Assembly: GCF_009811315.1 (NCBI RefSeq)
Contig: NZ_BLID01000002.1
Coordinates: 1 to 47,732, forward strand
Direction of reading: 5' to 3'
From: Vibrio atypicus
Lineage (GTDB): Bacteria > Pseudomonadota > Gammaproteobacteria > Enterobacterales > Vibrionaceae
Length of the DNA: 47,732 nt
Part shown: positions 8,052-16,112 of the stretch, one piece after another
Position numbering within the stretch: the stretch's first letter is position 1
How the letters are laid out: each line of letters starts with the position of its first letter
Position numbers and translations under genes: made by a program
The notes under the pieces: generated by a model
What the model was told of the DNA's origin: nothing
The model's input: only the letters and a program-made list of their open reading frames with translations
The model's database searches: none

Positions 8052-8807
8052 TTAAAACAACAGCTTGACTCCGACCGCAAAGGTGAGAATTTCAAAACAG
8101 GTTTTAATTACATTGTTACTATATTTTGTTGTTAGGTAAGCACCTAAACTGCCTCCTAGAAAGGAACCTAATAACAAGATTGGCAACCAAGGCCAGTAAA
8201 TAGGAGCGCCAGCTTGGACGATGGCGACACCACCAATACCATTCCAAAATAACCCAACACATAATAAAGTTAGAGCAACGGCCTGTTTATAGTTGTAACC
8301 GAACCAACGAATAAGAAACATGGTAACGAGTAGCCCAGAACCTGCGGTCAACGATCCGTTAATGATACCGAGAAGTACGAGTCCAACCCCACCAATAGTA
8401 TAACCTTTGATATCTCGGTTTTGAGGATGTTCTGTTTGTCCGAGTTGTTTCTTGAATCGAGAATATAGGCCAATTGCGAGTATCATGACACCGAGCATTC
8501 TCTCAGCCCACTCTTCAGGAATGAGCAGGACAATATTAGCCCCGATGATGACCCCGATGCAGCCGATTACTACTAGATAGACGGCTACTCGATAACTAAA
8601 ACTTTTCTGCTTGATATGAGTGATTGCTGCGCCTAAACCAAGCGCTACGCTAGCAACTTTATGTGTTGCAAGAGCAACGGAGAAAGGTAAACCAAAGAAA
8701 ATTAATAGAGGAAACTGCAACAGCCCTGCACCTCCACCTGAAAGTGAAGCCAATGTATTTGCAGTAAGGGAGCCTACCAATAGGCCAAGAGAATGTATCC
8801 AATCCAT
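8052..8807 (-). CDS. TauE/SafE (TSUP) family membrane permease
   Basis: This 251-residue protein has about seven to eight membrane helices. The N-terminal GGGAGLLQFPLLIFFGLP and the later GIINGSLTAGSGLLVTMFLIRWFG are the duplicated glycine-rich blocks of the TSUP family, which exports or imports sulfite, sulfoacetate or other small sulfur-containing or organic anions. The substrate cannot be told from sequence. It is followed by the SelW-like redox gene, which may hint at sulfur or redox metabolism. No strong Shine-Dalgarno precedes the ATG. The terminator of toxRS lies directly upstream. Confidence 0.85.
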   Translation of the reverse strand: MDWIHSLGLLVGSLTANTLASLSGGGAGLLQFPLLIFFGLPFSVALATHKVASVALGLGAAITHIKQKSFSYRVAVYLVVIGCIGVIIGANIVLLIPEEWAERMLGVMILAIGLYSRFKKQLGQTEHPQNRDIKGYTIGGVGLVLLGIINGSLTAGSGLLVTMFLIRWFGYNYKQAVALTLLCVGLFWNGIGGVAIVQAGAPIYWPWLPILLLGSFLGGSLGAYLTTKYSNNVIKTCFEILTFAVGVKLLF

Positions 8808-8815
8808 TTGATGTG

Positions 8816-8839
8816 TAAAAGGGGCATCATGCCCCTTTA
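8816..8839 (-). terminator. Terminator of toxRS
   Basis: GGGGCAT/ATGCCCC arms flanked by A and T runs, 8 bp after the toxS stop on the minus strand. The T run is followed within 10 bp by the TSUP start codon, so some read-through is possible. Confidence 0.75.
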
Positions 8840-8846
8840 TTCTTCT

Positions 8847-9371
8847 TTAGTTTGAAAACAAGACCGTTGAACCATGACTTAAGCTGGTTAGCAGTAATGT
8901 TTTGTTGTTAACAATATCGATGCGTCGGCTTTGTTGAGCATCCATTTTGAACAATTGAGTAATGAGGTCTAATTGCGCAGTCGTAAACTCTTTGCTCTGA
9001 GCCGAAGAGATATCTTTAAACTCCAGTGGTGAGACGAGTAAGTAGTTGTCACTGATATCCCAATCGCCCGTTTCAGAGATATTAATGACAACATCATCTT
9101 CTTCACGGTCATGATCTTCTGCAAATAAACGTACTGTTGATACTCGAATATAAGATTTATTCGGTAAATACTTCACGTTAGAGATTATATCGGCTCGGCG
9201 CAGTGGGCCAACAGACTCTTCCTGAAGAGGCTCAGCAATGACAGTCACCATTTTGGATTGCCACTCTTTTGAAGTCAGAACCTGTTCGACTTTTAGATCG
9301 CTTCCCCAGTACAACCAACTACTAAATAGTGCCGATACAACCAGTAGACCTGCGGCTAGTTTTTGATTCAT
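8847..9371 (-). CDS. toxS: ToxS, periplasmic partner of ToxR
   Basis: The ATG at 9371 (MNQKLAAGLL) is preferred because AGGA lies 9 nt upstream. An in-frame ATG at 9377 is a close alternative, and the TTG at 9392 overlaps toxR. The product is 174 residues, the usual ToxS size (about 173). It has a single N-terminal membrane segment (about 4-22) with SSWLYWGSDLKVEQVL next to it, typical of ToxS, then a periplasmic domain. ToxS binds the ToxR periplasmic domain, stabilises it and takes part in bile-salt sensing. It is encoded immediately after toxR, and the pair shares one transcript and terminator. Confidence 0.9.
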   Translation of the reverse strand: MNQKLAAGLLVVSALFSSWLYWGSDLKVEQVLTSKEWQSKMVTVIAEPLQEESVGPLRRADIISNVKYLPNKSYIRVSTVRLFAEDHDREEDDVVINISETGDWDISDNYLLVSPLEFKDISSAQSKEFTTAQLDLITQLFKMDAQQSRRIDIVNNKTLLLTSLSHGSTVLFSN

Positions 9372-9382
9372 CGTCATAATTC

Positions 9383-10246
9383 CTATTGGCAAACCGTACT
9401 TAGATCTTTCTGCTCAGAAAAAATACGTAACGTAATATTTTCACCAGAATGATTTAAAGAGTGGATGTAATTTAAAATCAATTGATTGTTTTGACCGCCG
9501 GTTGCAATCACTTCGACAGGGGCAAGTTCACCTTGATGTGTTTCATTGTATTTCTTCACACATTGCTCAATCGAAGAATACCAAGTCGATAGATCAGGAT
9601 GGTTTATTGGTGTTTTGATTGGTGTGTCTGCGTAGACGGCTACTTGACGGAATTTCGACTCTGCTGGGTTAGTAAAGAGTACCACGCACAAAGGCAGCAA
9701 TATGGCCGCGAGTATTAGCAATCGAGAGATAAGTTTATTGTTGTTTGGTGCTGTAACAGGAGCCGGAGCGTTTTCATTGCGTGTCGCAAGCTCTTCTGCT
9801 GCTGGTGGCTGGGGAGTATCTTGGTTACTTTCCACATGAGCGATGACTTCAATAGACTCATCGGAAGGCTCTTCGACATCATTTTCACCACTCATCAGCG
9901 GCGTTGTACGTTCAACTGTACAAATTAGTTGATAACCGCGCTTTGGCACTGTTTTAACGAATTGCGGTGACTTGGTTGAATCTTTAAGCAACTTGCGAAG
10001 TGTTGAGATAGCTTGTGTTAAGCTTGAATCATCCACTTCAAATCCTTGTTTACGCCAGACAAAATCATGCAGTTCATTGCGTGATACGACTTCGCTCGGT
10101 TTTTCACACAATAGAAGAAGAATACGGCTTTCATTACTGCCTAGACGGATCAGTTCGTCCTCACATTCTCTATCGATAAGAGAGTTAGTGTTAGGATCAA
10201 AAGTGAATCTATCTGCGAGATTGAACTTAGTACCTATATTGCTCAT
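9383..10246 (-). CDS. toxR: ToxR, membrane-bound transcription activator
   Basis: The ATG at 10246 gives MSNIGTKFNL, like other ToxR proteins; a TTG lies one codon before it. The 287-residue protein has an N-terminal OmpR-type winged helix (about 10-112, ending FVKTVPKRGYQLIC), an acidic Pro-rich linker (about 120-170), one membrane helix (about 172-192) and a periplasmic domain. The two periplasmic cysteines (Cys229 and Cys286, the latter in the terminal STVCQ) match the redox pair of V. cholerae ToxR. ToxR controls outer-membrane porins in vibrios. It diverges from htpG, a conserved arrangement. Confidence 0.95.
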   Translation of the reverse strand: MSNIGTKFNLADRFTFDPNTNSLIDRECEDELIRLGSNESRILLLLCEKPSEVVSRNELHDFVWRKQGFEVDDSSLTQAISTLRKLLKDSTKSPQFVKTVPKRGYQLICTVERTTPLMSGENDVEEPSDESIEVIAHVESNQDTPQPPAAEELATRNENAPAPVTAPNNNKLISRLLILAAILLPLCVVLFTNPAESKFRQVAVYADTPIKTPINHPDLSTWYSSIEQCVKKYNETHQGELAPVEVIATGGQNNQLILNYIHSLNHSGENITLRIFSEQKDLSTVCQ

Positions 10247-10402
10247 CAATTTCGGCCATTATTTAGAAGTTTTAGGATTGAGTGCACGATTTGCGTACAT
10301 GTTGTCAGCGAGTTGCGCCGCGATTTTAGCTTTTTTGACTTTTTCGGGGAACAAGAATAGTCAAAAATGAGACTAAAAAACACTGTTTTTATCTGTTTTG
10401 AC

Positions 10403-10430
10403 CTTGAATTTACATTTGTCACCCTCATGT
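10403..10430 (+). promoter_or_regulatory. Sigma-32 (heat-shock) type promoter of htpG
   Basis: CTTGAAT followed after 12-13 nt by CCCTCATGT resembles the RpoH consensus CTTGAAA-N(13-14)-CCCCATNT. It lies about 75 bp before the htpG ATG, within the 260-bp toxR-htpG divergent gap. The match is by eye; heat control of htpG is well known in gammaproteobacteria. Confidence 0.65.
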
Positions 10431-10506
10431 TAATTTGCAGATTATCTTAGTTATGGCCTTGTTTTACCGCTATAGGCTTGAACAAAATAGGTGCAATGGA
10501 GCGAAC

Positions 10507-12411
10507 ATGAGCGATACAGTAACGCAAAATAAAGAAACTCGTGGTTTTCAATCTGAAGTAAAACAACTACTTCATCTGATGATTCACTCACTATACTCGA
10601 ATAAAGAGATTTTCCTTCGTGAGTTGATTTCCAACGCATCAGATGCATCAGACAAACTGCGTTTTCAAGCGCTTTCAAATCCAGATTTATACCAAGGTGA
10701 TGCTGAGCTTGGTGTTAAGTTATCTTTTGATGAAGCGATGAACACCCTAACACTTTCTGATAACGGTATCGGTATGAGCCGTGATGATGTGATCGAGCAT
10801 CTTGGGACGATCGCAAAATCAGGAACTGCAGATTTCTTCTCTAAACTTTCAGAAGACCAATCAAAAGATTCTCAACTTATCGGTCAATTTGGTGTGGGCT
10901 TTTACTCTGCCTTTATCGTTGCTGATGCAGTAACGGTTCGAACTCGTGCTGCGGGTTTGTCTGCTTCTCAAGCGGTGCAATGGCACTCTGCTGGTGAAGG
11001 TGAGTACACGATTGAAGACATCACAAAAGAAAGCCGTGGTACTGATATCGTGCTGCACATGCGCGAAGAAGGTAAAGAATTCCTTAACGAGTGGCGTCTA
11101 CGTGAAGTGATCAGCAAGTACTCTGATCACATTGGCATTCCTGTTTCGATTCAAACGGTAGAACGTGATGAAGAAGGTAAAGAAACAGGTGAGAAAAAGT
11201 GGGAGCAAATCAACAAGGCTCAAGCACTTTGGACGCGCAATAAATCAGATATTTCAGAAGAAGAGTATCAAGAGTTCTACAAACACGTATCGCACGATTT
11301 TGCCGATCCACTGGTATGGAGCCACAACCGTGTAGAAGGTAAGAACGATTACACGAGCTTGTTGTATATTCCTGCAAAAGCGCCTTGGGATATGATGAAC
11401 CGTGATCATAAATCTGGCTTAAAGCTTTATGTTCAACGTGTCTTTATCATGGATGATGCTGAGCAGTTCATGCCATCATACCTGCGTTTTGTTCGAGGTC
11501 TAATAGACTCTAATGATCTGCCGCTAAACGTTTCTCGTGAAATTCTTCAAGATAACAAAGTGACTCAATCGCTACGTAACGCGTGTACTAAGCGCGTACT
11601 AACTATGCTTGAGCGCATGGCGAAGAATGATGATGAAAAATACCTATCGTTCTGGAAAGAGTTTGGCCTTGTGTTAAAAGAGGGCCCTGCAGAAGATATG
11701 GCAAACAAAGAAAAAGTGGCTGCACTTCTTCGCTTCGCTTCTACCGAAGTAGACTCTGCGGATCAAACTGTTGGCTTGGCGTCTTATGTTGAGCGTATGA
11801 AAGAAGGTCAAGATAAGATCTACTACCTGACAGCAGACAGTTACGCAGCGGCTAAAAACAGCCCTCACTTAGAGCAGTTCAAAGCAAAAGGCATTGAAGT
11901 TGTTCTGATGTTTGACCGTATCGATGAATGGTTGATGAACTACTTAACTGAATTCGATGGTAAACAGTTCCAGTCAATCACGAAAGCTGGCTTAGATTTA
12001 AGCAAGTTTGAAGATGAAGCGGAAAAAGAGAAGCAGAAAGAAACTGAAGAAGAGTTTAAGTCTGTTGTAGAGCGTACCAAAGATTACCTTGGTGATCGCG
12101 TTAAAGAGGTACGTACGACCTTCAAGCTGGCGACAACGCCTGCGGTTGTTGTGACTGATGATTTTGAAATGGGCACACAGATGGCGAAACTTTTAGAAGC
12201 TGCAGGTCAAGCGGCTCCTGAAGTGAAATACATCTTTGAAATTAACCCAGAGCACGAGCTTGTTAAGCGAATGGCCGACGAAGCTGATGAACAAGCATTT
12301 GGTCGTTGGGTTGAAGTGCTTCTTGGCCAAGCGATGCTTGCAGAGCGTGGTTCAATGGAAGACCCATCACAATTCTTAGGCGCAATGAACACGCTTTTGA
12401 CTAAGGGCTAA
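10507..12411 (+). CDS. htpG: Chaperone HtpG (bacterial Hsp90)
   Basis: The ATG at 10507 follows GGAG with good spacing. The reading frame extends 24 codons upstream, but the family starts at MSDTV. The 634-residue product has the GHKL ATPase domain with [16 protein letters not shown], the DNGIGM motif and the [15 protein letters not shown] lid segment. The middle domain with NVSREILQ supplies the catalytic Arg, and the C-terminal dimer domain is complete. Hsp90 remodels client proteins together with DnaK. No MEEVD tail is present, as expected for bacteria. Length agrees with V. cholerae HtpG. A heat-shock type promoter and a downstream terminator bracket it as a single-gene unit. Confidence 0.97.
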   Translation: MSDTVTQNKETRGFQSEVKQLLHLMIHSLYSNKEIFLRELISNASDASDKLRFQALSNPDLYQGDAELGVKLSFDEAMNTLTLSDNGIGMSRDDVIEHLGTIAKSGTADFFSKLSEDQSKDSQLIGQFGVGFYSAFIVADAVTVRTRAAGLSASQAVQWHSAGEGEYTIEDITKESRGTDIVLHMREEGKEFLNEWRLREVISKYSDHIGIPVSIQTVERDEEGKETGEKKWEQINKAQALWTRNKSDISEEEYQEFYKHVSHDFADPLVWSHNRVEGKNDYTSLLYIPAKAPWDMMNRDHKSGLKLYVQRVFIMDDAEQFMPSYLRFVRGLIDSNDLPLNVSREILQDNKVTQSLRNACTKRVLTMLERMAKNDDEKYLSFWKEFGLVLKEGPAEDMANKEKVAALLRFASTEVDSADQTVGLASYVERMKEGQDKIYYLTADSYAAAKNSPHLEQFKAKGIEVVLMFDRIDEWLMNYLTEFDGKQFQSITKAGLDLSKFEDEAEKEKQKETEEEFKSVVERTKDYLGDRVKEVRTTFKLATTPAVVVTDDFEMGTQMAKLLEAAGQAAPEVKYIFEINPEHELVKRMADEADEQAFGRWVEVLLGQAMLAERGSMEDPSQFLGAMNTLLTKG

Positions 12412-12426
12412 TAGCTAAAATGTATC

Positions 12427-12454
12427 AAAAAGCTCGCACTTTGCGGGCTTTTTG
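12427..12454 (+). terminator. Terminator of htpG
   Basis: AAAAAGC and CGC arms pair with GCG and GCTTTTT around a short loop, 16 bp after the htpG stop, ending in a T run. Confidence 0.75.
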
Positions 12455-12584
12455 ATTTATTTGCACTTATCGTGAATAAAAGTCGAATAAATTACGACTA
12501 ACTGTGAGTGTTTAAGCATTCTTTAGTCTTAATACGCACTGACAAACTTTATTGTATGATAGAATGCAATCTTGAAACGAAGTG

Positions 12585-12616
12585 AACAGGCGTGTAATGT
12601 GCACGCCTGTTTTATT
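12585..12616 (+). other. Strong 10-bp hairpin upstream of adk
   Basis: AACAGGCGTG pairs perfectly with CACGCCTGTT around a TAATGTG loop, followed by TTATTG. A TATGAT -10-like box at 12555-12560 lies just upstream. It could be an imperfect terminator or attenuator, or the end of a short RNA. It lies in the 315-bp htpG-adk gap, which holds no gene. Confidence 0.5.
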
Positions 12617-12630
12617 GTTAACTGTAATAG

Positions 12631-12699
12631 TTATACCGAAACTTACCGTGAGCTAAAATCAGGTCTACTAAGGCCTAGACATAGTGAGCTTCGGTATAA
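12631..12699. repeat. Nested palindromic element before adk
   Basis: Outer arms TTATACCGAA (12631-12640) and TTCGGTATAA (12690-12699) pair perfectly over 10 bp. An inner hairpin GTCTA/TAGAC (12663-12680) is nested inside, and GTGAGCT occurs twice within the element. The compact symmetric design resembles dispersed intergenic palindromes, but copy number cannot be judged from this window. It ends 27 bp before the adk ATG, so it would lie in the adk leader or promoter. Confidence 0.55.
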
Positions 12700-13371
<672 letters not shown>

Positions 13372-13408
13372 ATCGCTCACCGCGATTTTTGAAAATTTGT
13401 TATAGTAG

Positions 13409-13435
13409 AAGCGACTCAAACGAGTCGCTTTTTTT
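13409..13435 (+). terminator. Terminator of adk
   Basis: AAGCGACTC pairs with GAGTCGCTT around AAAC, followed by seven T, 38 bp after the adk stop. It is a strong canonical hairpin. Confidence 0.85.
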
Positions 13436-13500
13436 GTGCTTATTGGTTGATCTATAACGATCTTCCTTACGTATAAAATTATTTGGTGTCGAAGGAAGCT

Positions 13501-14457
13501 ATGCAAATTAATAATAAACAAGGTGTACTACTGGTGAATCTAGGTACACCGGATGAAGCCACTGCCCCTGCAGTAAAACGTTTTTTAAGTCAGTTTTTAC
13601 ATGATCATCGTGTTGTGGACATGACGCGTTGGCTATGGTGCCCGATTTTGCACGGCGTAATTCTACCGATCCGCGCACCTAAAGTCGCAAAGCTGTACCA
13701 AACGGTATGGATGGAAGATGGCTCACCTCTAATGGTTTACTCTCAGCGTCAGGCTCGTAAGTTACGAGACTTGTTAGATATGCCAGTTGAACTTGGTATG
13801 ACTTACGGAAAACCAAGTTTACAAACTGGTGTTGAAGCTTTGCTGGAAAAAGGTGTTGAGGAAGTGATCGTTTTGCCCTTGTATCCTCAATATTCGAGTA
13901 CAACGACAGCGGCAGTTTCTGATGGCTTGACGAAAGCATTTAAAAATATCCCAGTTATGCCGAGTTTCAAGTTTATTCGTGATTACCACGAGCACCCTCT
14001 TTATATAAAAGCGCTTGCGAGCAGTGTTAGACGCTCATGGGAAGAGAAAGGTAGGGGAGATTACCTGCTGTGTTCGTACCATGGCATTCCTCAGCGTCTT
14101 GCTGATAATGGGGATGTTTATCCGAAGCATTGTGAACGTACCACTGAATTACTTGGTCAAGAGCTTGGACTGACAAAAGAACAAATTGGCATGACTTACC
14201 AATCTCGTTTTGGTCGTGAAGAGTGGTTAAAACCCTATACAGATAAGACGTTAGAAGCTCTGCCAGGAAAGGGAATTAAAAAGCTCGATATTATGGCGCC
14301 TGCTTTTTCTTCAGATTGTTTGGAAACATTAGAAGAAATCTCTGAGCAGTGCTGCGAAATTTTTGAAGAGCATGGTGGGGCGAGCTTTTCCTACATACCT
14401 TGCCTAAACGATGATGATTTGCACATTGAAATGATGGCACATCTGATAAAGAGTTAA
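13501..14457 (+). CDS. hemH: Ferrochelatase
   Basis: The ATG at 13501 is chosen because GAAGGA lies just upstream; a TTG at 13483 in frame would place the start before this site. The 318-residue protein starts [19 protein letters not shown], contains the SYHGIP motif with the metal-site His, and [11 protein letters not shown] and [14 protein letters not shown] near the C-terminus with the conserved Glu. It inserts Fe2+ into protoporphyrin IX as the last step of haem synthesis, at the inner face of the cytoplasmic membrane. Length is normal. A clear terminator follows. Confidence 0.96.
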   Translation: MQINNKQGVLLVNLGTPDEATAPAVKRFLSQFLHDHRVVDMTRWLWCPILHGVILPIRAPKVAKLYQTVWMEDGSPLMVYSQRQARKLRDLLDMPVELGMTYGKPSLQTGVEALLEKGVEEVIVLPLYPQYSSTTTAAVSDGLTKAFKNIPVMPSFKFIRDYHEHPLYIKALASSVRRSWEEKGRGDYLLCSYHGIPQRLADNGDVYPKHCERTTELLGQELGLTKEQIGMTYQSRFGREEWLKPYTDKTLEALPGKGIKKLDIMAPAFSSDCLETLEEISEQCCEIFEEHGGASFSYIPCLNDDDLHIEMMAHLIKS

Positions 14458-14473
14458 TTCTTGGCTCATAGGG

Positions 14474-14499
14474 AAGGCTACTGTGAAGTAGCCTTTTTT
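14474..14499 (+). terminator. Terminator of hemH
   Basis: GGCTACT pairs with AGTAGCC around GTGA and is followed by six T, about 18 bp after the hemH stop. Confidence 0.85.
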
Positions 14500-14911
14500 A
14501 TGTGTACTTCTTGTCGCTGTCAAATGTAATTTAAAGCGTTAAAAACCAATGGATTGTGTTGATAATAGAGTGACCTAGATCTGATTATTCTTCTCGAAAA
14601 TGAATAGAAAGCTAAAATGTGCGTGATCCTAGCATCATACTTTAGCGGTTGTTGTTCTATTACTTTGAACAAGATCACTAGTTAAGTTTTTATCTTTTTT
14701 GTTGTTTTTGTAACTTGTTGTTTTACAGGTGATAAATAACTTTTCTAATTTTCACTGTGAAGTAGCTCGCACAAAATTTTGATTTATTTTTGATCGTGAA
14801 TTAAATCCGACATTATGAATGCCAAGCCAGGGAGGCAAACCTTCTTTGCGGTCATAGGTGAAGAATTACCTGATAAGAGCCGCGGCTATTTTTGAATTAA
14901 GGCAGATTATA
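14500..14911 (+). promoter_or_regulatory. AT-rich upstream region of the KdgM-like gene
   Basis: About 410 bp without a gene. It is AT-rich (many T runs at 14690-14790). Near its end it has a small hairpin GCAAA-CCTTC-TTTGC (14835-14849) and the palindrome AGCCGCGGCT shortly before the gene. No confident promoter or operator was recognised. The length suggests a regulated promoter with a leader, as is usual for outer-membrane protein genes. Confidence 0.4.
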
Positions 14912-15607
14912 ATGAAAAAACTATTTACTCTGAGCGCACTTTCTCTTGCTTTCGCTTCAACTGCATTTGCGGGTTCTTCTTACGTAACAGGTAACGTTCA
15001 GTTTCACTCAGACGATTTACACGGTTCAGATGTAACATCAACGCTAGAAGCTGGTCATACGTTTGATAACCAAATCGGTGGTCTAACGGTTTACACTGAG
15101 TTTGATGGTATTCAGTTGGGTGATTTAACGACTGAGCGTGAAAATATCGGTACAGCAGATAAGCCAGTATATACGAATGGTAGTTCTTCAAGCACATACG
15201 TTACGATTGGTGGTGAGCAATCTTACAACATCACTGACAACCTTTGGGTGGCTGCGGGTTACCAACACCTAATCTCTGAAGGTGAAAGTGTTCAGTACCG
15301 TCCACTTGTGAAAGTTGGTTACAACTTCGACAATGGTCTATCTATTAGCAACCGTACTCGTGCTCATATTGATGCAACAGATGCTGATAATGATACAGAT
15401 TTCCGTATGGATAACCGCGTTGCTTACACAGTAAATGAAGAGTTAGCTCTAAGCTACAATAACGTGTACATGATTGATGCATCGGTAATGGATCACGAGC
15501 TTCGTGCAACATGGACTCGTCAAGGCGTACAACCTTACTTTGAGTACCGTAATCAAGCAGACAATGAAAACAACGCATTCGTATTCGGTGCTTCTTACGG
15601 CTTCTAA
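14912..15607 (+). CDS. KdgM-like outer membrane channel
   Basis: The ATG at 14912 begins a typical signal peptide MKKLFTLSALSLAFASTAFA, so the 18 codons open upstream are not used. The mature protein (about 211 residues) is a run of alternating beta strands rich in Tyr, Asn and Gly. It ends FVFGASYGF with the terminal Phe that marks outer-membrane beta barrels. Size and strand pattern fit the KdgM family of small 12-strand channels for acidic oligosaccharides. Whether it carries oligogalacturonate cannot be told. It is monocistronic, with a terminator shared with the convergent copper operon. Confidence 0.7.
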   Translation: MKKLFTLSALSLAFASTAFAGSSYVTGNVQFHSDDLHGSDVTSTLEAGHTFDNQIGGLTVYTEFDGIQLGDLTTERENIGTADKPVYTNGSSSSTYVTIGGEQSYNITDNLWVAAGYQHLISEGESVQYRPLVKVGYNFDNGLSISNRTRAHIDATDADNDTDFRMDNRVAYTVNEELALSYNNVYMIDASVMDHELRATWTRQGVQPYFEYRNQADNENNAFVFGASYGF

Positions 15608-15631
15608 GTCCTATAAACTACTGTCCTAATG

Positions 15632-15659
15632 AAAAGCCCAGCGTTTGCTGGGCTTCTTT
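15632..15659. terminator. Bidirectional terminator between KdgM-like gene and copper operon
   Basis: AAGCCCAGC pairs with GCTGGGCTT around a 4-nt loop between two convergent stops. A runs on the left and T-rich bases on the right let it serve both strands. Confidence 0.75.
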
Positions 15660-15660
15660 A

Positions 15661-16104
15661 TTATTGGTTGCCTTCGTAGTGGCGATATTCAAAGACCTGA
15701 CCCTTCTCATTGAACGCGTAGACGGAGTAGTCATCTTTTTTATCTCCATATTCCATACCTGGCGAGCCCATTGGCATACCCGGAACAGCAAGACCTTTTG
15801 CGTTTTTCGGTGGGTTGTCTAAGAAAGCTTTAATATCGTCAGCGGGTATATGTCCTTCAAATACATAACCATTAATCTCCGCAGTGTGGCATGAGGCCAG
15901 TTCCGGCGTTACTCCGAGCTTTTGTTTGATTGGGTTCATATTCTCATGCAACTTTTCCTCAACTTTGAAGCCGGAATCTTGCATATGTTTAGTCCACTCT
16001 GTACAGCAGCCACAATAAGGGGATTTGTGATTTAAAACCTCGCTTGCAGCCGCATGACCAGATAACAGAGCGAAAGTAGTCAGAGTTAATAGTTTAATTT
16101 TCAT
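15661..16104 (-). CDS. DUF411 periplasmic metal-binding protein
   Basis: This 147-residue protein has a signal peptide (MKIKLLTLTTFALLSGHAAA) and the DUF411 core: SPYCGCCTEWTKHM with Cys31, Cys33 and Cys34, then ASCHTAEINGYVFEGHIPADDI, and a late GMPMGSPGMEYG Met-rich loop. Cys and Met ligands plus export suggest periplasmic copper binding. It starts 8 nt after the copA stop, so both belong to one copper-responsive unit. DUF411 proteins are often found in copper or silver resistance loci. A copper-chaperone or sequestration role is inferred from ligands and neighbourhood. Confidence 0.88.
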   Translation of the reverse strand: MKIKLLTLTTFALLSGHAAASEVLNHKSPYCGCCTEWTKHMQDSGFKVEEKLHENMNPIKQKLGVTPELASCHTAEINGYVFEGHIPADDIKAFLDNPPKNAKGLAVPGMPMGSPGMEYGDKKDDYSVYAFNEKGQVFEYRHYEGNQ

Positions 16105-16112
16105 AGATACCT

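Noticed and set aside
9372..9392. toxS start at the TTG inside toxR
   Set aside because: AGGA lies before the ATGs at 9377 and 9371, which also give the usual ToxS length.
10435..10506. N-terminal extension of htpG from an upstream TTG
   Set aside because: The extension is unlike any Hsp90 and overlaps the promoter region; ATG at 10507 has a ribosome site.
12631..12699. Assignment of the adk palindrome to ERIC or VCR repeats
   Set aside because: Its arms do not match the remembered ERIC or VCR sequences, so only a generic palindromic element is reported.
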